In this document: positions 1-12,291 of the stretch, in pieces
How the letters are laid out: the number at the start of each line of letters is the position of its first letter
Numbering within the stretch: the first letter of the stretch is position 1
NCBI GenBank assembly: GCA_003439945.1
Contig: QVRM01006062.1
Span: 1 to 64,000 of the forward strand
Source of the DNA: Dermanyssus gallinae
Taxonomy: Eukaryota > Arthropoda > Arachnida > Mesostigmata > Dermanyssidae
Direction of reading: 5' to 3'
DNA: 64,000 nt
Translations under genes and position numbers: made by a program
The notes under the pieces: generated by a model
Database searches by the model: none
The model's input: the letters and a program-made list of their open reading frames with translations, nothing else
Told to the model about the DNA's origin: nothing

Positions 1-471
1 TTCGGCCGGCTTGCAATGATAATGGTGCTTTTGCTTGGCAAAGGAGCCTGGGCACTTCACTCTGAGCGAGGTAGCAGGCTTGTGATCTCTTCTACCATAA
101 TCTTTCCCACTTTACTGCACTCCTCGTCGTTCTTTTCAGCAGGTGAAAAATGATATCGATGTCAAAGCTTACCTCAAAACGCCTACCGCTCTGTCCAAAA
201 AAAGTGGATCAATCCGTCTCATTGCAGACTAGCGCGGCTGATTGTGTCAGTCTTGCCAAATACCGGGAGCATCGACAACGGCCAACACTGATTGATGTTT
301 TCGGGCCGCCCCATCGAGGACATTCAAGTTTTTTAGTTCACGGCAGACAAGGTTATGAAACAACAGGTTGATAGTGCTGCTTCCAGTGTGACTTAAATAT
401 TTATTATATGAATAAATACTAGAAAGTATAATCTTCACGCACATTCACACATCTCAGACCAATATTTTCCA

Positions 472-765
472 TTACTTGAAGCAACACCTCGCCTTTTTCA
501 TCATTGGCATCGTTGCCCCACAATGGATACAGGCGTCGAAATCACCACCGACGATATTTAGCATTGTTAGCTTTAATCCTGAAAGTCTAAAGCTAACCGT
601 CTCACCGACCTCCGCGGAATCGAATATGGGTGGGAAATAGAATACAGCGACGTTTACCCTCCCTGCGGAGAGCACCACGCAGTATTCATCTTTTCCGACG
701 CATTGCATCAGTAGTAGGCGTTTATGGGTAAAGTAGACAACCCACGCACAGATCTTCTCCGACAT
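472..765 (-). pseudogene. R1-like LINE endonuclease fragment
   Basis: A 97-codon open frame on the minus strand resembles the middle of the apurinic-endonuclease domain of non-LTR retrotransposons. It has a hydrophobic strand followed by YFPP, then a spacer ending in GGDFDAC, matching the family's Y-x-PP and GDFNA motifs, where the Asp and Asn are catalytic. The last residue of the motif is changed (GDFD for GDFN), and the N- and C-terminal parts of the domain are missing, so this is a relic. It lies on the opposite strand to the reverse-transcriptase relic just downstream, so the two are either separate insertions or one element broken by inversion. The assignment is by motif only. Confidence 0.5.
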
Positions 766-1189
766 CCCGCAGGTAAGACAGCCAGCTAGTGAAACCCCTG
801 GTGGACAAGAGAGGACAAGGCCTAGCGGGTAGTGCGGGCTCTGGGAATGGCTTTACATGGGTAGAATTAGACAGCGCGGGGGTTTTCTACTCGTGAAGAT
901 TTTTCACCTAATAGGTAAACACAACAATTAGGCCGTAGCTTAAGCGCGCTAATAGGGGGTACAGAACTTACGTTAACTAGGTTGTAACCTTGGCGCGCAC
1001 AAGAGAAAACCATTAATTGCTACCGGGGACTTCAGCTCGGCCAGTACTGCATGGGGTAGTCGTTACGCCGCGGAAAGAGGAAGGATTTTCACAACGATAA
1101 CCGGATAAATAGTCGACACGTTACATAGCCACAGTGATCGCCGTTATATCTGCTTCGAGGATCGGGCCTCAACTGAGACGCTCCCTACA

Positions 1190-2170
1190 CCACCTGCACA
1201 GAGCTGACGATGGCAAATGAGGCAACTAGAAAGAGAAGCGCTGGTAAAGGACATCGATGCGAGATTCGAGACAATGGGAGTGGAAACGACGGACGAGACG
1301 ACCGACGGCACCGTCTACTGGTGGAGCAATGAAATCGGACACGCGAGAAAACGATGCACAAGGCTAAACCGGGCGTAGAGGTATACTAGCCAACGCAGCT
1401 GGCTTAGTGGAAGGATAAATCGACGGAAACGGAGCTAGACGTGTGGGGGTTACCGCACCGAATTGTTAACGGTTTACTCGTGGAGACGCGACGGGAAGGA
1501 GACCCTGCCTCTCGGGGATTATATTCCCGAGGCGACGTTGGAGGAGGTCGAGCGAGCACCGCAACGGTTGACACCCGGTAAAGCACACGGCCTGGATGGA
1601 GTACAGTCAGGAGCAGCGAGGCTGCTGGTGAAGCAGTGGAGGTGTTTCAAGCACTGGTGACACGCCTTCTAAGAAAGAAACGATTTTCGCGGCTGTCAAA
1701 AAACACCAGCCTGGTCTTGATCAAACTAGCTGCAGAAGAGAATGCCGCAACAGGTGAATCTGCCTTTGGCCCATATGTCTCTTTAACAAGATTGGCAAGT
1801 TCTTGGAAAAGAGTATCGTTGAGAGTCTCAACGCCGAGATTGAACTCAAAGGGGCTTGTTAGACGCTTAGTATGGTTTCCGTAAAGAGAAGTCCACGCTT
1901 GGCGCCCTAACACAGGTTTTAGAGCGGGCGGCCGAGCAGTTAACGAAGATCCCAAAACAAAAACTTTGTTGCGCTTGTCCTCCTGGATGATGCCAGACTG
2001 GACTATAATGTTGGAGTTGGTGCAACGCCTGCTCTCGTAGATTCGAAGCGATACCTCCGCAGTTGTCGGTCTCTTAGATGTGGGAAAGACGCGGGTTTAC
2101 TGGGTTTGCGAGACTGGTCACCTGGGGTGGCGCATGTCTATCAGGATTCTTGTATTCCCTCAAAGTAACG
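1190..2170 (+). pseudogene. R1-like LINE reverse transcriptase relic
   Basis: Plus-strand frames, joined by several frameshifts, give a recognisable series of R1-type motifs. A TVYWWSNEIGHARKR stretch (about 1310-1360) matches the W-W region upstream of the polymerase. PGKAHGLDGVQ (about 1574-1610) matches the PGxDG motif, then NKIGKFLEKSIVESLNAEIE (about 1780-1850), YGFRKEKSTLGALTQVLERA (about 1870-1930) and FVALVLLDDA (about 1970-2000), the polymerase motif A region with its catalytic Asp. The YxDD part is not seen, and stops and shifts occur throughout, so it is dead. R1 elements are typical of arthropods and usually insert in 28S rDNA, but no rDNA is visible here. Confidence 0.75.
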
Positions 2171-2199
2171 CTAAGAGGTTTTAGCAGGAAAAAAAACCC

Positions 2200-4260
2200 A
2201 TCATGTTCTGCTTACAAAGAGAGCATACGACGAAAAGCGTAAGGATGATCGCGGGAAATGCCTGCTAATTTCTTGGATATTCCGTATGTAAGAACAGGCT
2301 GCATGAAATGCGCCTTCTAATTGTGCCACTTTTGTTTTGTTACAGCCTATAAAAACTATAGGTAGCTGTTGTAAATACTTGTTGCACATACTAGAGACGA
2401 GTTGTGTATCCAGTATGACCGTAATGTGCTTCTTCGAAACAAGGCTGCAATTAGTCTCTACAGAAGCAGGCAAATGTGTCGATTTGTCGCAAAGTGTTCA
2501 TCAAAAGCGGCACTACAACTACTTGTCACAACTACTTGTTTACAATTATGTTTAGGGACATAGCAATGACTGCTCGGGTAGACGCCGGCCAGTACTGCAG
2601 TGTCTAGTCAAATATCTGTTTATCTTCGTCTCCAACCCGTAATGACTCCCTCTCCTCATCCTCCAGAGCTTCATTCCATTTTAACGTTGACGCTTGAGCG
2701 GACCACTCTATTCCGTGACATCTATTGCCTAAAGGCTAACTCGAACACCGAACCAGAAAGCGTTGGATAAGCGAATGCCGAAAAACGAAAGGAGTCGGAA
2801 AGTCGGCAGATGGGCAGAACTAGATAGAGCCGAACTTGCCCCCTGTTGTTTTCCTTCTGTGACAACGCTACAAGACGAAGTATGAGAATGATTCAGAGTG
2901 TAAAAGGGAGTTGCCGAAGCACCTTGTCACCGAGGAACAGTCTGTCCCGTTCGCCTCGTCCCCTAACTGTATTTTCTTCTCCTCACTTATTTCGCTCACT
3001 CTTCCTGTTTTCCTGCCTTCTCTTCCTTCCCGCTGCCCTCTTCTATTATCCCAGCTATTCTTCCTCTATCCTTCACCGCATTATACACAGAATGAATGAC
3101 ACGCCACCCGCCCTGTAATGAGATTTACTTCTGTGCTTGCCGCTGCTCTTCCGCTGGCCCTCTCGATCAGGCCTTCGTCCCTGAGGGATCGGCCACCGTC
3201 TGGTGCTTCCCTCTTGGCCACCGACCATAGAGGGGCTCCAGGGCCAATGCTGGGCCGGAAACGTTGGCAGGGAAGGCACTGTCGTCGCCGCTGCGGCCGG
3301 GGTCGTGCCACCGTTGTCGCATAGTTTCTTTTGGATTGGATTTATTTGTGTCTCACTTTGCGTGACCCTTTTGGGCCAGTCTTCCTCTGTTCCTTCTGTT
3401 TGCGCTCTCTTCCCCCCCCCTCGTGACCCGCAGTAGATCCGTGCTCTTTGTCCTTTCTCTTCCTGTCAGTGGTTCTCTTCTCGCCGTGTACGCATCGTTC
3501 TGTCGTCGCCGTCGTTTCTACTTTGGCGACCTCCGACCGCTGGACTACTAAGGGCGCGGGCCCCCAACTGTACGCTCCCCTCTAGCGGAAGGCCAACATC
3601 GAAGCAGTATCATCAGTAGCAGAAGTAGCAAAACGGCTTACGTTTTTCTCTTCCAAGTCTGCGTGTCTTTTAGTGTATGTTTGCGTGGGTAAGCGCGCTC
3701 GCGCGCATGTGTATGGGTGTAGGCTATACCACTACCATACCAGTGGGGGTTGACGGAAGGCCCTGTCTGCAATAGGAATGCTAGCGTTCGTAACAACAGT
3801 AGTAGGCGTAACTGTGTTAGTAGGAGTAGCAGTATTAGTACTTAATAGATTAGACTTAGATCCTGGCGCCAATAGCAGCAGCAGCAGCCTGTTTTTTGTC
3901 TCAGTTGTGGGTGACTGTCGTTGAGTCGAATCGGACACGGTGCTGTGCCGATGAACGGTCGTTACACTACTGTGTGAATACACATGTACAGAACTAGCCC
4001 AATGCGTGCTATTGGGCTACGCACGTTTGCATGCGCTGTGATCGGTTAGTGAGGAACAAGTAGTACTTCTCTTTCTTCCTCTCTCTCTCTCCCTCTTTTC
4101 CCCTTTCTCTGACATCTCCCTTTAGCGCACCCTCGAATGCCTGCTCCATGGCGGCCGCAAAGACAATCGAAATTGTTAGGCCGCTGCTACCCTATTCGAG
4201 GACAACGATGCCTATGGAGGGAGACCCGATGAGTAAAGAGTAAGGGCAATAGTACGAGTA
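2200..4260. other. non-coding interval, GC-rich and pyrimidine-rich
   Basis: No supported gene. From about 2940 to 3600 the strand is pyrimidine-rich and CpG-rich, giving overlapping arginine-, proline- and serine-rich frames on both strands that look like composition artefacts. A (CT)n tract sits near 4070-4115. An undetected first exon or promoter in the CpG-rich part cannot be excluded. Confidence 0.4.
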
Positions 4261-4430
4261 ATAATAATAATAAGCACACGGCAAGCACGGCTGTTGAAAA
4301 AACCCAGCCAAATGCCCGCACGTCGACACAACTAATTAGCTGCGTTCAGTTAATCAAAGTACATTCAAAGGCAGCAATGCGGGCTTTTCGTTCGTGCAGC
4401 GGCGGACAGTACGAATAGATGCAAGCGAGT

Positions 4431-4432
<2 letters not shown>

Positions 4433-4464
<32 letters not shown>

Positions 4465-4536
4465 TTAATACTTTTTTTAGCCAAAATTAGTAGCACATTT
4501 TCCATTTCATATGACAAGACACATATGCTACCGAAA

Positions 4537-4575
<39 letters not shown>
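4433..4575. repeat. two (TA)n microsatellites
   Basis: Two alternating AT arrays (about 4433-4461 and 4541-4576) lie some 80 bases apart and create spurious Tyr-Ile repeat frames on the minus strand. The sequence between them is AT-rich and unremarkable. Confidence 0.9.
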
Positions 4576-4576
<1 letters not shown>

Positions 4577-4579
4577 GCA

Positions 4580-6538
4580 TATGTAGTTATAACAGTTTTG
4601 AGCAGTAACATATTATCTTGAATAGTATCGCACCGCGCGTGTTTACAAGTGAACTTTAAGTTTACCGTCGCTGTCAATTACCCTATATAACAAATTGTAC
4701 GCTCAATTCTGCATGCTAACGTTTTTAGCACCCGTGTCCTTCTGTCCGTTTAATAGCTATGAGTTCCAAAATTTAGTTTTTCTCTCTCCAACGAGAAACA
4801 ACGATCTTTTTGGCTCACCAGACGCAAGACGCTATCAAAGGCGCAGCGATCAAGCGAGTGTGATCAGTAACTCTTATTTATCTAACTTGGCATCATAAGA
4901 CTTCTTCTCCGTTCTCTGTCCTAGCCACATTTAAGGGGGTCGACAAACTCGCTACAGAGAGTTCTTCGGAAACGAAATGTTTTGTTTTGGAGTAACAGTG
5001 AAATGATAGTGAAATGACTAACATGTGCTATATCGGTGTGGCTGACCGGACATAGTTTTGCAAATTGTCCTATTTCGGCAGACCTTGTTGTTAGATGAAT
5101 ATACCGCCCTAGTAAAAATTTTGCTTTTTTGGATTTTAAGGATACCCAAGTGATGCACGGCACTTTTTCGTATTCAGGAAACAAGACATTTATAATAGAG
5201 AAATGGAAAAAACTGGTTAATCGTTAGGACAGCGGCATGGAAAAAATTGGAGACTTTATCAATCAACTAAATCTGCACGTTCTTGCAAAGTCGTGTTTTT
5301 GTTTTAAGCAAAAACGGCAACAATGTTTGAATTAACCCAATACAAGAAATGCTCGAACAACAGTCTGTCAGCCATTATGCACAATCCGTAAACGTTTTCG
5401 AGGTTTTGTTGCATGCGTTCAATTATGTTTGGCACCTTCTAAGCGATTCCAGCTGGACGGATATTCTGACGACCAGATCTTAACCAACCCGAAATGGCAG
5501 GGGCCTCACACCTTTTGAGATGTTAATAAGGGAATTTAAATGGTTGCTCACTATAACAACCCAACGATTTAACGATGAAGCAATCTTTACGTGTATGCGA
5601 GCTCGTCTTATGCGAGCTCTCGCTAGCCCTCCAATGAGAATGTTGTGCGATAAATACGCCTCCTTGTGCAAACACGGTGCTCCATCCCGCAAACGCAGAA
5701 AACCGAGCGCGTGCAGTGGTCAACACGTGGCTAATAATCGGTAGGCCACAGAGCTTGAGATCGCCGCTGTAGCCGATACGGATGTTTCCTCGATTGGTAG
5801 TCTATGCACGGTACTACTGCCTATCACATCGATTTTTCGGCAACTTCTCTAATGCGTGCAGAAGGACGCTCGGTTATTCCATGTGCGCTCTACTACAGAT
5901 GCAGAGCATGTCAACTTTATCGGGTATCAATATTGAACCGGTCTATCGCAAAGGCACATATTAACCTGCACGTTGTAATAGAACGCTTATCGGAGACACT
6001 TATCGAATGCAGATTGATCTATTAGAGGTCTAGCCTAAAGGATTGAGTTGAAAAGTTTATTTAGCTATTAGTGGTTAATCTGGCGCCTATTCGGAATAGC
6101 GGAAAAACTCACAACGTTTGCAACCGTTACCGAACGTGTAGAATGGCTGGTGGTTGCTTCTTTGAGCATTTCTTCTAATATAATAAACAGTTTTATGTAA
6201 TTCTGAGCGTAACGGGACTCGTTTGATAAAACAAGTCAAACTGCTAGCTGTCTGTGTGCGCTCACCTTCAATATGTTGACCGGAAAACCTCAGTGGATTT
6301 GCAACCAACAGACGTACCGTCATCTTTTGGGTACTGGCATTTTCCCTATAAATTGCGCATTTCCATGATTTGTGTTTAATAGCATAATTCTAACATTTTT
6401 AAGCATTGAACGTTAAAGCTCAAACATGATGCATCATAGCATTTTAAGTTTTCCCGACAGCTGTATATATATTACCCTAATATAAAAAGTGACATGAGTA
6501 TTTAGGTTTACATGTCAAGCAATTATTAAATCAATATA
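4580..6538. other. non-coding interval
   Basis: Only short frames without recognisable domains are present on either strand. I see no RNA gene, element end or long repeat here. Confidence 0.35.
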
Positions 6539-6539
6539 T

Positions 6540-6582
<43 letters not shown>
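6539..6582. repeat. (TA)n microsatellite
   Basis: An uninterrupted alternating AT array of about 44 bases. Confidence 0.95.
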
Positions 6583-6585
<3 letters not shown>

Positions 6586-7020
6586 GGCCCGCCAAGACTG
6601 TTAGCTTGGTTTGTCAGGCGTGGTAGATGTATTATCATCGGATGACGCGCGAGCCTCCAGTTTTGTTGGTGGGGTTCGGTTTTTCCGCTGTCTAACCCAG
6701 CTTAGATAGTTCGACACCTAAGATGGATTAGATGAGCGGCGGCAGATTGCTCGCTTCGACGCGCGTTTTCGACCGCAGGGAGACCCTTTGAGAAGGAGGA
6801 AGACCGAATAGAGACTAGAGGAACAAAGCAGAGGACCTTCAGCGCCTCCCCTCCTCTCTCTGCTCCCCCCCCATCCCTCATCATTGCCGGTTACTTTTCA
6901 GAACCGACGGTGTCTGCACGCGGGTTAAGGGCAACGGGGCAACTTAAAAGTGCAGATTGACGAAATACAGTAAAGACTGAAGACTGAACCAGTGGTGGCA
7001 GCGATCATGTCGTCTTGAAC

Positions 7021-7056
7021 GCCGCCTGCTGCTGCTGCTGCGGCTGCTGCTTCTGA
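7021..7056. repeat. (CTG)n trinucleotide run
   Basis: Short run of CTG/CGG/CTT triplets. On the minus strand it reads as poly-alanine inside a 178-codon low-complexity frame (6925-7461), which I do not accept as a gene. Confidence 0.8.
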
Positions 7057-7554
7057 AAGAAAACTGCTTCGTCTCTTTCCTCCCGGTTCTCGTCTTCTTT
7101 TGTTCTTCTGACGCTCGTCTGAGGAGCGTGAACCTCCGAATTTGCCTGGCTGTCTGCTCCTTTCCAGTGTGCCCGTTTGCTTGGCTGTCCTGCTGGTTTG
7201 CCATGGGCAAGCGACCGAGCGGGCGATAAAATAAGGCCGAAACGAGAACGCTGTGCGTGTGTGCAGGGGGGGGGGGGCAAAGCACAATGAAGGGCCAATC
7301 ATCGAAACACTATCGATGGCAATCGATGGCTTCGTCAATGAGTGATAATGCAGGCATGATTGTAGCAACACCAGCAAAAGCAGCGGCGCTAGTGGCGGCA
7401 CTACCTCTAACGTCTCCACCACCACCACCTCCGCCACCAAAAGCCCAATGCGAGAGGACACGCAGCCGGAAGACGCCCGAACTAATCAACGAGCATCACC
7501 ATGACGATACGACAACAGCGACAACGACGACACTGCTGATAATGGTTATAATGA

Positions 7555-7580
7555 TGATGATTATTATTATTATTATTACT
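7555..7580. repeat. (ATT)n trinucleotide run
   Basis: A run of ATT triplets following GATGAT triplets and a CAACAG-type stretch from about 7500. It ends a Thr- and Ile-rich plus-strand frame that is a repeat artefact. Confidence 0.8.
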
Positions 7581-7737
7581 GTTTAGCTGTTGCTGCTTCT
7601 GCAAGTACCAATAATGAAATTTCGAAGGCGCCGTCTCTTTCTAGCCGTCTGAATATATCCGCGGAAAGGCGACACGACGTCTTTGTGCAGCTACTCATCA
7701 GCTATTACTTATCTGAGAATGAGAAATTGTGTATTGA

Positions 7738-7764
7738 GTATATATATATATATATATATATATA
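7738..7764. repeat. (TA)n microsatellite next to a possible transposon end
   Basis: This alternating AT array is followed directly by CAGTGTGTCC at 7765-7774, which resembles the terminal inverted repeat of a Tc1/mariner-type element inserted at a TA. No matching opposite end was found, so the element end is only a suggestion. Confidence 0.7.
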
Positions 7765-8097
7765 CAGTGTGTCCGGATTTTTTTTAAAGATCGGTGTTGT
7801 GTATGTCTCAATATTGTTGGAGCGGTCTGATACAAAATAGGACGCTTATAACCGCGTTTGTTGGAGCGGTCTGGTATCAAACCAGACACCTACAGCTACC
7901 CTACTTTAAGACCGTGTCTTGCTCACGAGAGGGAGACCACGCGGCCTAAAGAAGAAAACGATATCTATGTTTGAGCGAGCTGTAAGAGGCCCACTCTGAA
8001 ACTGTGTTGTAACAATATTAGTCGTAATTTATAGTCGTTTTTATCCCATTTAGTAGTTTTTATCCCATTTGACGTGTGTTCATTCGACAGTAGTGAT

Positions 8098-9444
8098 CTG
8101 TAACAGTCGGTATAGAAATTTGTAGAGCTCGTTAAAGTGAGTATTTTCCTAACGTAACGGATGCAACAATGTCTAAGAGTGAGAGGAATATTACTTAAAT
8201 TCATGACACTAGTGTCACTGCCCGATATAGGAGCACAACAGCCAGTTTTCTATCCAGAAACTAAGCAAATCGTCGACTTCGTGACCCGATTCCTCTTCCC
8301 CCGAAAAACATATAACGCCGGCAGAAAATGCGGCATGGTCGTTTAGGATAAAATTTGCAAAAATGAAATTATTTTATTAGCTTTCACGCCCAATACCTCC
8401 AAATCATAACCCTACGACCATTCAAAACGCTCAGCTAACACATTCAGGCAAATGCGCATCATAGCAATCATTTTGGTATTAAATCTCTAGCAATGCGAGC
8501 CGTGGTTTGCGTAGTAATTAAGATCTTTTCGCGGGCATGTAGGTAGTGAACGCGCCTTGATGTCGTTAGCATGTGGCTGAGCAGCCTCATCTCGGGGTTG
8601 TTTACGATGGTGTCGATGTTGTGGCTGCGAGCGATCTCTTGGTCGTTGGAGTGCATGTTTGCCAATGTGTTCTTCCGGCTGTTATGTGATCTTACTGGCG
8701 CCGTCCTGTATTAACATTGTAGTAGGTTGTTGTTCTGTTGCAGTATTGTGGATAGCTCCGTCGCAACATCACATCGATATGGCCTACGAAAGGGTGGAGC
8801 AGTGGAGTGAGCGAAAAGGGCTTGACCGATTCTGCCAAATGGTTCGCAGAGGCACATTTGAGCAGCTACTGTAATATAATAAATTGTTTTGTATTGCTTC
8901 TAAGGTTTCTATAACGAGTGATTCGTCTGTTAACGTCATTTATGTAATGCCTTAATCTGGACATGCCCGCCATAAAATCTTAATTACTCCGCAATCACAG
9001 ATTGCACTGCCGTAGATTTGATGCCAAGATGATCTCCACTAAATGCGAGATTATAATCGTCTAAACGTAGTTAGTGTTAGTTTGAGCTGCGAATGAGCGT
9101 TGGACTATGATTTTGAGGTATTGGGCGTGAATGCTAATAAATAACTTCATTTTTGCGAATTATCTTCTAAGCGACCATGTCTTGCCAGCGTTATATGTTT
9201 TCAGAAGCAGAAACTCCCACGAACACGACGATGTACTTAGTTTCGGCATAGGGAGACTGGTTGCGTCGCACTTGCACATTTCGTGCTCCTATGTCGTACG
9301 ATGATACCAGTGTCACGGATTTCAGTAATATCACTTTCAGTCCAACACAAGACTTCTCAGAGATCATGCTCCATTGGAAAATATTTTTACTTTAGCGAGC
9401 TCTACAATTTTCTATATGGATCTTCAACTACGTTTGGGACCCTG
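8098..9444. mobile_element. foldback DNA element with long inverted arms
   Basis: Sequence from about 8112 to 8545 reappears inverted from about 8960 to 9420. Landmarks shared in opposite orientation include TAGAGCTCG followed by an AAAGT (8122 and about 9395), a CATATAACGC block (8309 and 9191), a CGCCCAATACCT block (8388 and 9120) and AGTAATTAAGAT (8512 and 8980). Identity looks like roughly 75-80 percent by eye. The right end is GGGACCCTG followed by TA, matching TA-flanked Tc1/mariner-type termini. The left end is less clear, near 8098. No transposase frame is present, so it is non-autonomous. Two further relatives occur at 33.5-34.2 kb and 44.6-45.5 kb. Confidence 0.7.
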
Positions 9445-9449
9445 TATAT

Positions 9450-9540
9450 CAGGGTCTCACAGAATTCGTCTAACAAAATTTGGGATCTAGTACAACTCGG
9501 CGAAGAAATCATTTTTGAATAAAACAAAAGGTCGGAGATA
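9450..9540 (+). mobile_element. terminus of a second DNA element of the same family
   Basis: CAGGGTCTCAC begins 5 bases after the previous element ends, and is followed within 60 bases by GTACAACTCGGCGAAGAAA. The element at 44.6-45.5 kb has the same order of blocks in its right end (CAGGGTCACTC, then GTAGAACTCGGCAAGAAAA). Its far end was not found, so its length is unknown. Confidence 0.55.
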
Positions 9541-10200
9541 TCTATAAAAAATGGGTAAGTGAGCGTAAATGCCACATAAAAAGAATTGCCCAAACTTTTT
9601 TTTTGGAGAATTATCTTCAATAAAACATTTGTTCTGCTTTGAATTCATTCAACAATTTTTCAACAAACAACATTTTCCTCCAAACACGCAGGTATGGTTG
9701 GTTGCCGTTAGTCGATATGATGACTGGGGCTCTCGTAATCGCAGATTTAATGAGGATATGTGGTCTTCTTGAAGTTATGCACATCTATCCAGGTGATGTT
9801 CTGTTTCTAATATTTTGAATACCTTCAAAAGGCCTGAAAAAAGAGAGCAAATATTTTGGAAGTATTTTCCACTGCGATGTCCCCCGCTACGCCCAGAATC
9901 ATGGTCGTCAATAGCACTGGAATGTCTCCACTTAATTTATTTTTGAGCTCTTATTTAACCCAATGAGCTAATATGTGATAACTGTATGGGTGTTCAAATG
10001 TATGTGAGTATTTAACAATTTAAAAAATATATGGTGATATCAAGATGTCATCTTGCAAATCTAGTATCGTGCCTCATAGCTTCGGTCTGAGATGTTACAA
10101 TATTGAAAAACGCAGATTTTTTTAATGTTTTAACTCAGTCATTACGGACATTTTCCTTTTAATAGATATGGGGGATGAGGAGGAATTACAAAAAGGCAAG
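9541..10200. other. AT-rich non-coding interval
   Basis: No supported gene. It may contain the interior of the element whose terminus starts at 9450, but no opposite terminus was recognised. Confidence 0.3.
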
Positions 10201-10203
10201 CCG

Positions 10204-10335
10204 TTATTGTTGTTGTTGTTGTAGTTTTGTTGTTGTTCCTGTTGTTGCTGCTGCTGTTGTTGTTGTTGTTGTTGCTGTTGCTGCTGTTGTTGTTGCTGTT
10301 GTTGTCACGGTTGTCGTTGCTGCTGCTGCTGCCTG
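10204..10335. repeat. (TTG/CTG)n compound microsatellite
   Basis: About 130 bases of TTG and CTG triplets. The same DNA reads as Cys/Val/Ala runs on plus and Gln/Thr/Ala runs on minus, so frames crossing it are artefacts. Confidence 0.9.
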
Positions 10336-10439
10336 CCTGCTATCAAGGTCTGCAGCAAGATTTTTGTTGTTATTTATATGACTGTGGCTGTAACTACAAT
10401 CGTTAGGACATAAACCACCTTGCCTTGTCTTGAGCCAGG

Positions 10440-11640
10440 ACAAGTGCAAGTAAAAACATGCGGCTCATTGTTGGCTTCTTGGCTGAATGGGCTTTCTGGC
10501 TGAAAGCGACTGGCTATATCTACGTAGCGCGATGCCCTTAGTCTTCGTCGTCGTAGTAGTAGTTGTAGTAGCAGTAACAGCAGCAGCAGCAGCAGCAACG
10601 GCGAGCCATGATGGCTGGCGGCGGCGGCCACGGCTGCGTTTCAGAGGGACGGTAACCTTCACTGTCCATGAGGGCGCCGGTGAGAGCGAGCAGGCGCGGG
10701 GCCGTGGGAGGGGGGGCGGTGGGTGGTGGTGGTTGAGAGGACGACGAAGCAGGCCAGATGGTCGTCCGCCTGTTCTCATTGCTTCGGGTCAAAGCCGGCG
10801 CGGGCGCGCTCGCGCGCCTTTATCTCGGACCAGAAGAAACAGGAGACGAAGCATCGTCAGTGCAGATAGATCGTCGTGTGTAGAAAGCGTGCGATGGGCA
10901 CAGCACGCCCCATAAGTTCTGCGCGCGTCTGCGCTGCGCTGCTAAAATGAGGCGCAGACCAAACATTGTGGCACGCTCTGCTCCACTTAGTTTCAAGCAT
11001 AGCACCGAGGAAGACGAAAGACGAGAAGCAAAGAAGTGAGACGATGAAGAAGAAGAAGAACAAAAGGAGACGATAGAGAGAGAGAGGGGGAAGTAACGCA
11101 AAATAAGAGAGAGAGAGAGACGAAGGAGAAATAGTGTATATATGTGAGAGAGGAAGAGGCCTACGCACAAGGTTTTTGCGGTGGCCCTGTGGCCGCGCCG
11201 CTGCTATCCGGAGGAGGCCGCACGGACTTCGGTGTTTCTTCTCCTAAGTCTGGTACTTCATTTGTTGTTGTCGTCGCCGTCGTCATCGTGGTGATCCTTT
11301 CGGTCGCCATCCTCAACGCAGTTGTTGTTGTCGGCGCCTTTTCGTTCTGCTGCGACATCTCCTTCGCCTGCTCTTTTTCCTCTTCCTCGCTAGGAGGAGG
11401 GAATTCGAGTTTACAGGACAGCGTTAATGGTGGCGGCTGCGTGAACCATACCGCCCAACCAACTATGGCTGGCCGACGTACGAACGGAATCCAAGAAACG
11501 GAATCCATGGACTAGAAGGGCAAAAGAATGGCACAACGGACACGGAGAACGGATGAATGCCGGCAGAAATACGCCGGACAACACAGCCTCGAGGAACAAT
11601 GGCGGCAGCCGCCGACGCCTCAGCAGCGATGGCGCTTGTG
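10440..11640. other. CpG-rich low-complexity region
   Basis: This stretch is CpG-rich, with GTAGTA/CAGCAG triplets near 10548-10600 and GA-rich sequence near 11040-11145. Long frames occur on both strands (for example plus 10487-10915, minus 11161-11508). The minus frame at 11161-11508 has a Pro/Glu/Thr-rich, disordered-looking composition and could be a piece of a real exon, but it has no recognisable domain or clear splice context. The composition would also suit a promoter or CpG-rich first exon. Confidence 0.3.
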
Positions 11641-11669
11641 TCAAAGCCTGGTACATGGCCAGACTACTC

Positions 11670-11735
11670 CAACCACTACTACTACTACTAACTAACTAAC
11701 TACAACTGCTACTACTAGTACTACTACCATTAAGT
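11670..11735. repeat. (ACT)n and (AACT)n microsatellite
   Basis: Runs of ACT triplets followed by AACT tetramers. ACT-type runs also follow one LINE 3' end in this window (about 29504), but no LINE coding relic is visible just upstream of this one. Confidence 0.8.
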
Positions 11736-11739
11736 TTAA

Positions 11740-12242
11740 CTACGAAATTGAGTTTCTCTACTTCAGCGCCGAAAGCACAAGAAACGCACACCTTGTTGGC
11801 GTGAAGCTTGATGATACCTATCCGGCGCCTTCTCCGTACGTTCCTTCAAGGTTCCTTTACAGAAGGTTGGGCATGCAACAGATTGCGACTGGCGGGTGGT
11901 CATACATAATGTATGCTCATACGCGCTCCTCAACTGTCTTGAAGAGTATGTGCCTTTACGTTTGATCTCTTCCTAGTCGTTCCTAGCCACCTCACCATTA
12001 CCTGAAGACAATGGCGGCGAAGGGGTCGCATCTTTTGCTGATTTACACATTTAACTTATGCCATCACGTGTAGCAGAAGTCACAAAATGAAAGAGCGTAG
12101 CACTTGAATTAAAATAGAATGTTAGGCCTTAGCTACGTTAATCATTTGTCTTTATGTATATTGGTCTGAAAATGTCAATGACGATGACAAAGCTCGTAAC
12201 TTCTTTTGTCCTCGCTCGACGGCGCTCTTTCCCCCTTTCTCG

Positions 12243-12291
<49 letters not shown>

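Noticed and set aside
1040..2600. Short repeated block CGGCCAGTACTGCA near 1037 and 2586
   Set aside because: It is only about 14 bases, with no flanking similarity visible; not enough to call a repeat family.
6925..7461. 178-codon minus-strand ORF with poly-Ala
   Set aside because: It is low-complexity, driven by CTG and CTCC-type triplets; other frames of similar length overlap it, and no domain or splice signal supports it.
10487..11515. Several 100- to 142-codon ORFs on both strands
   Set aside because: GC-rich triplet-repeat DNA keeps many frames open at once. None has a recognisable domain, although an undetected exon is possible.
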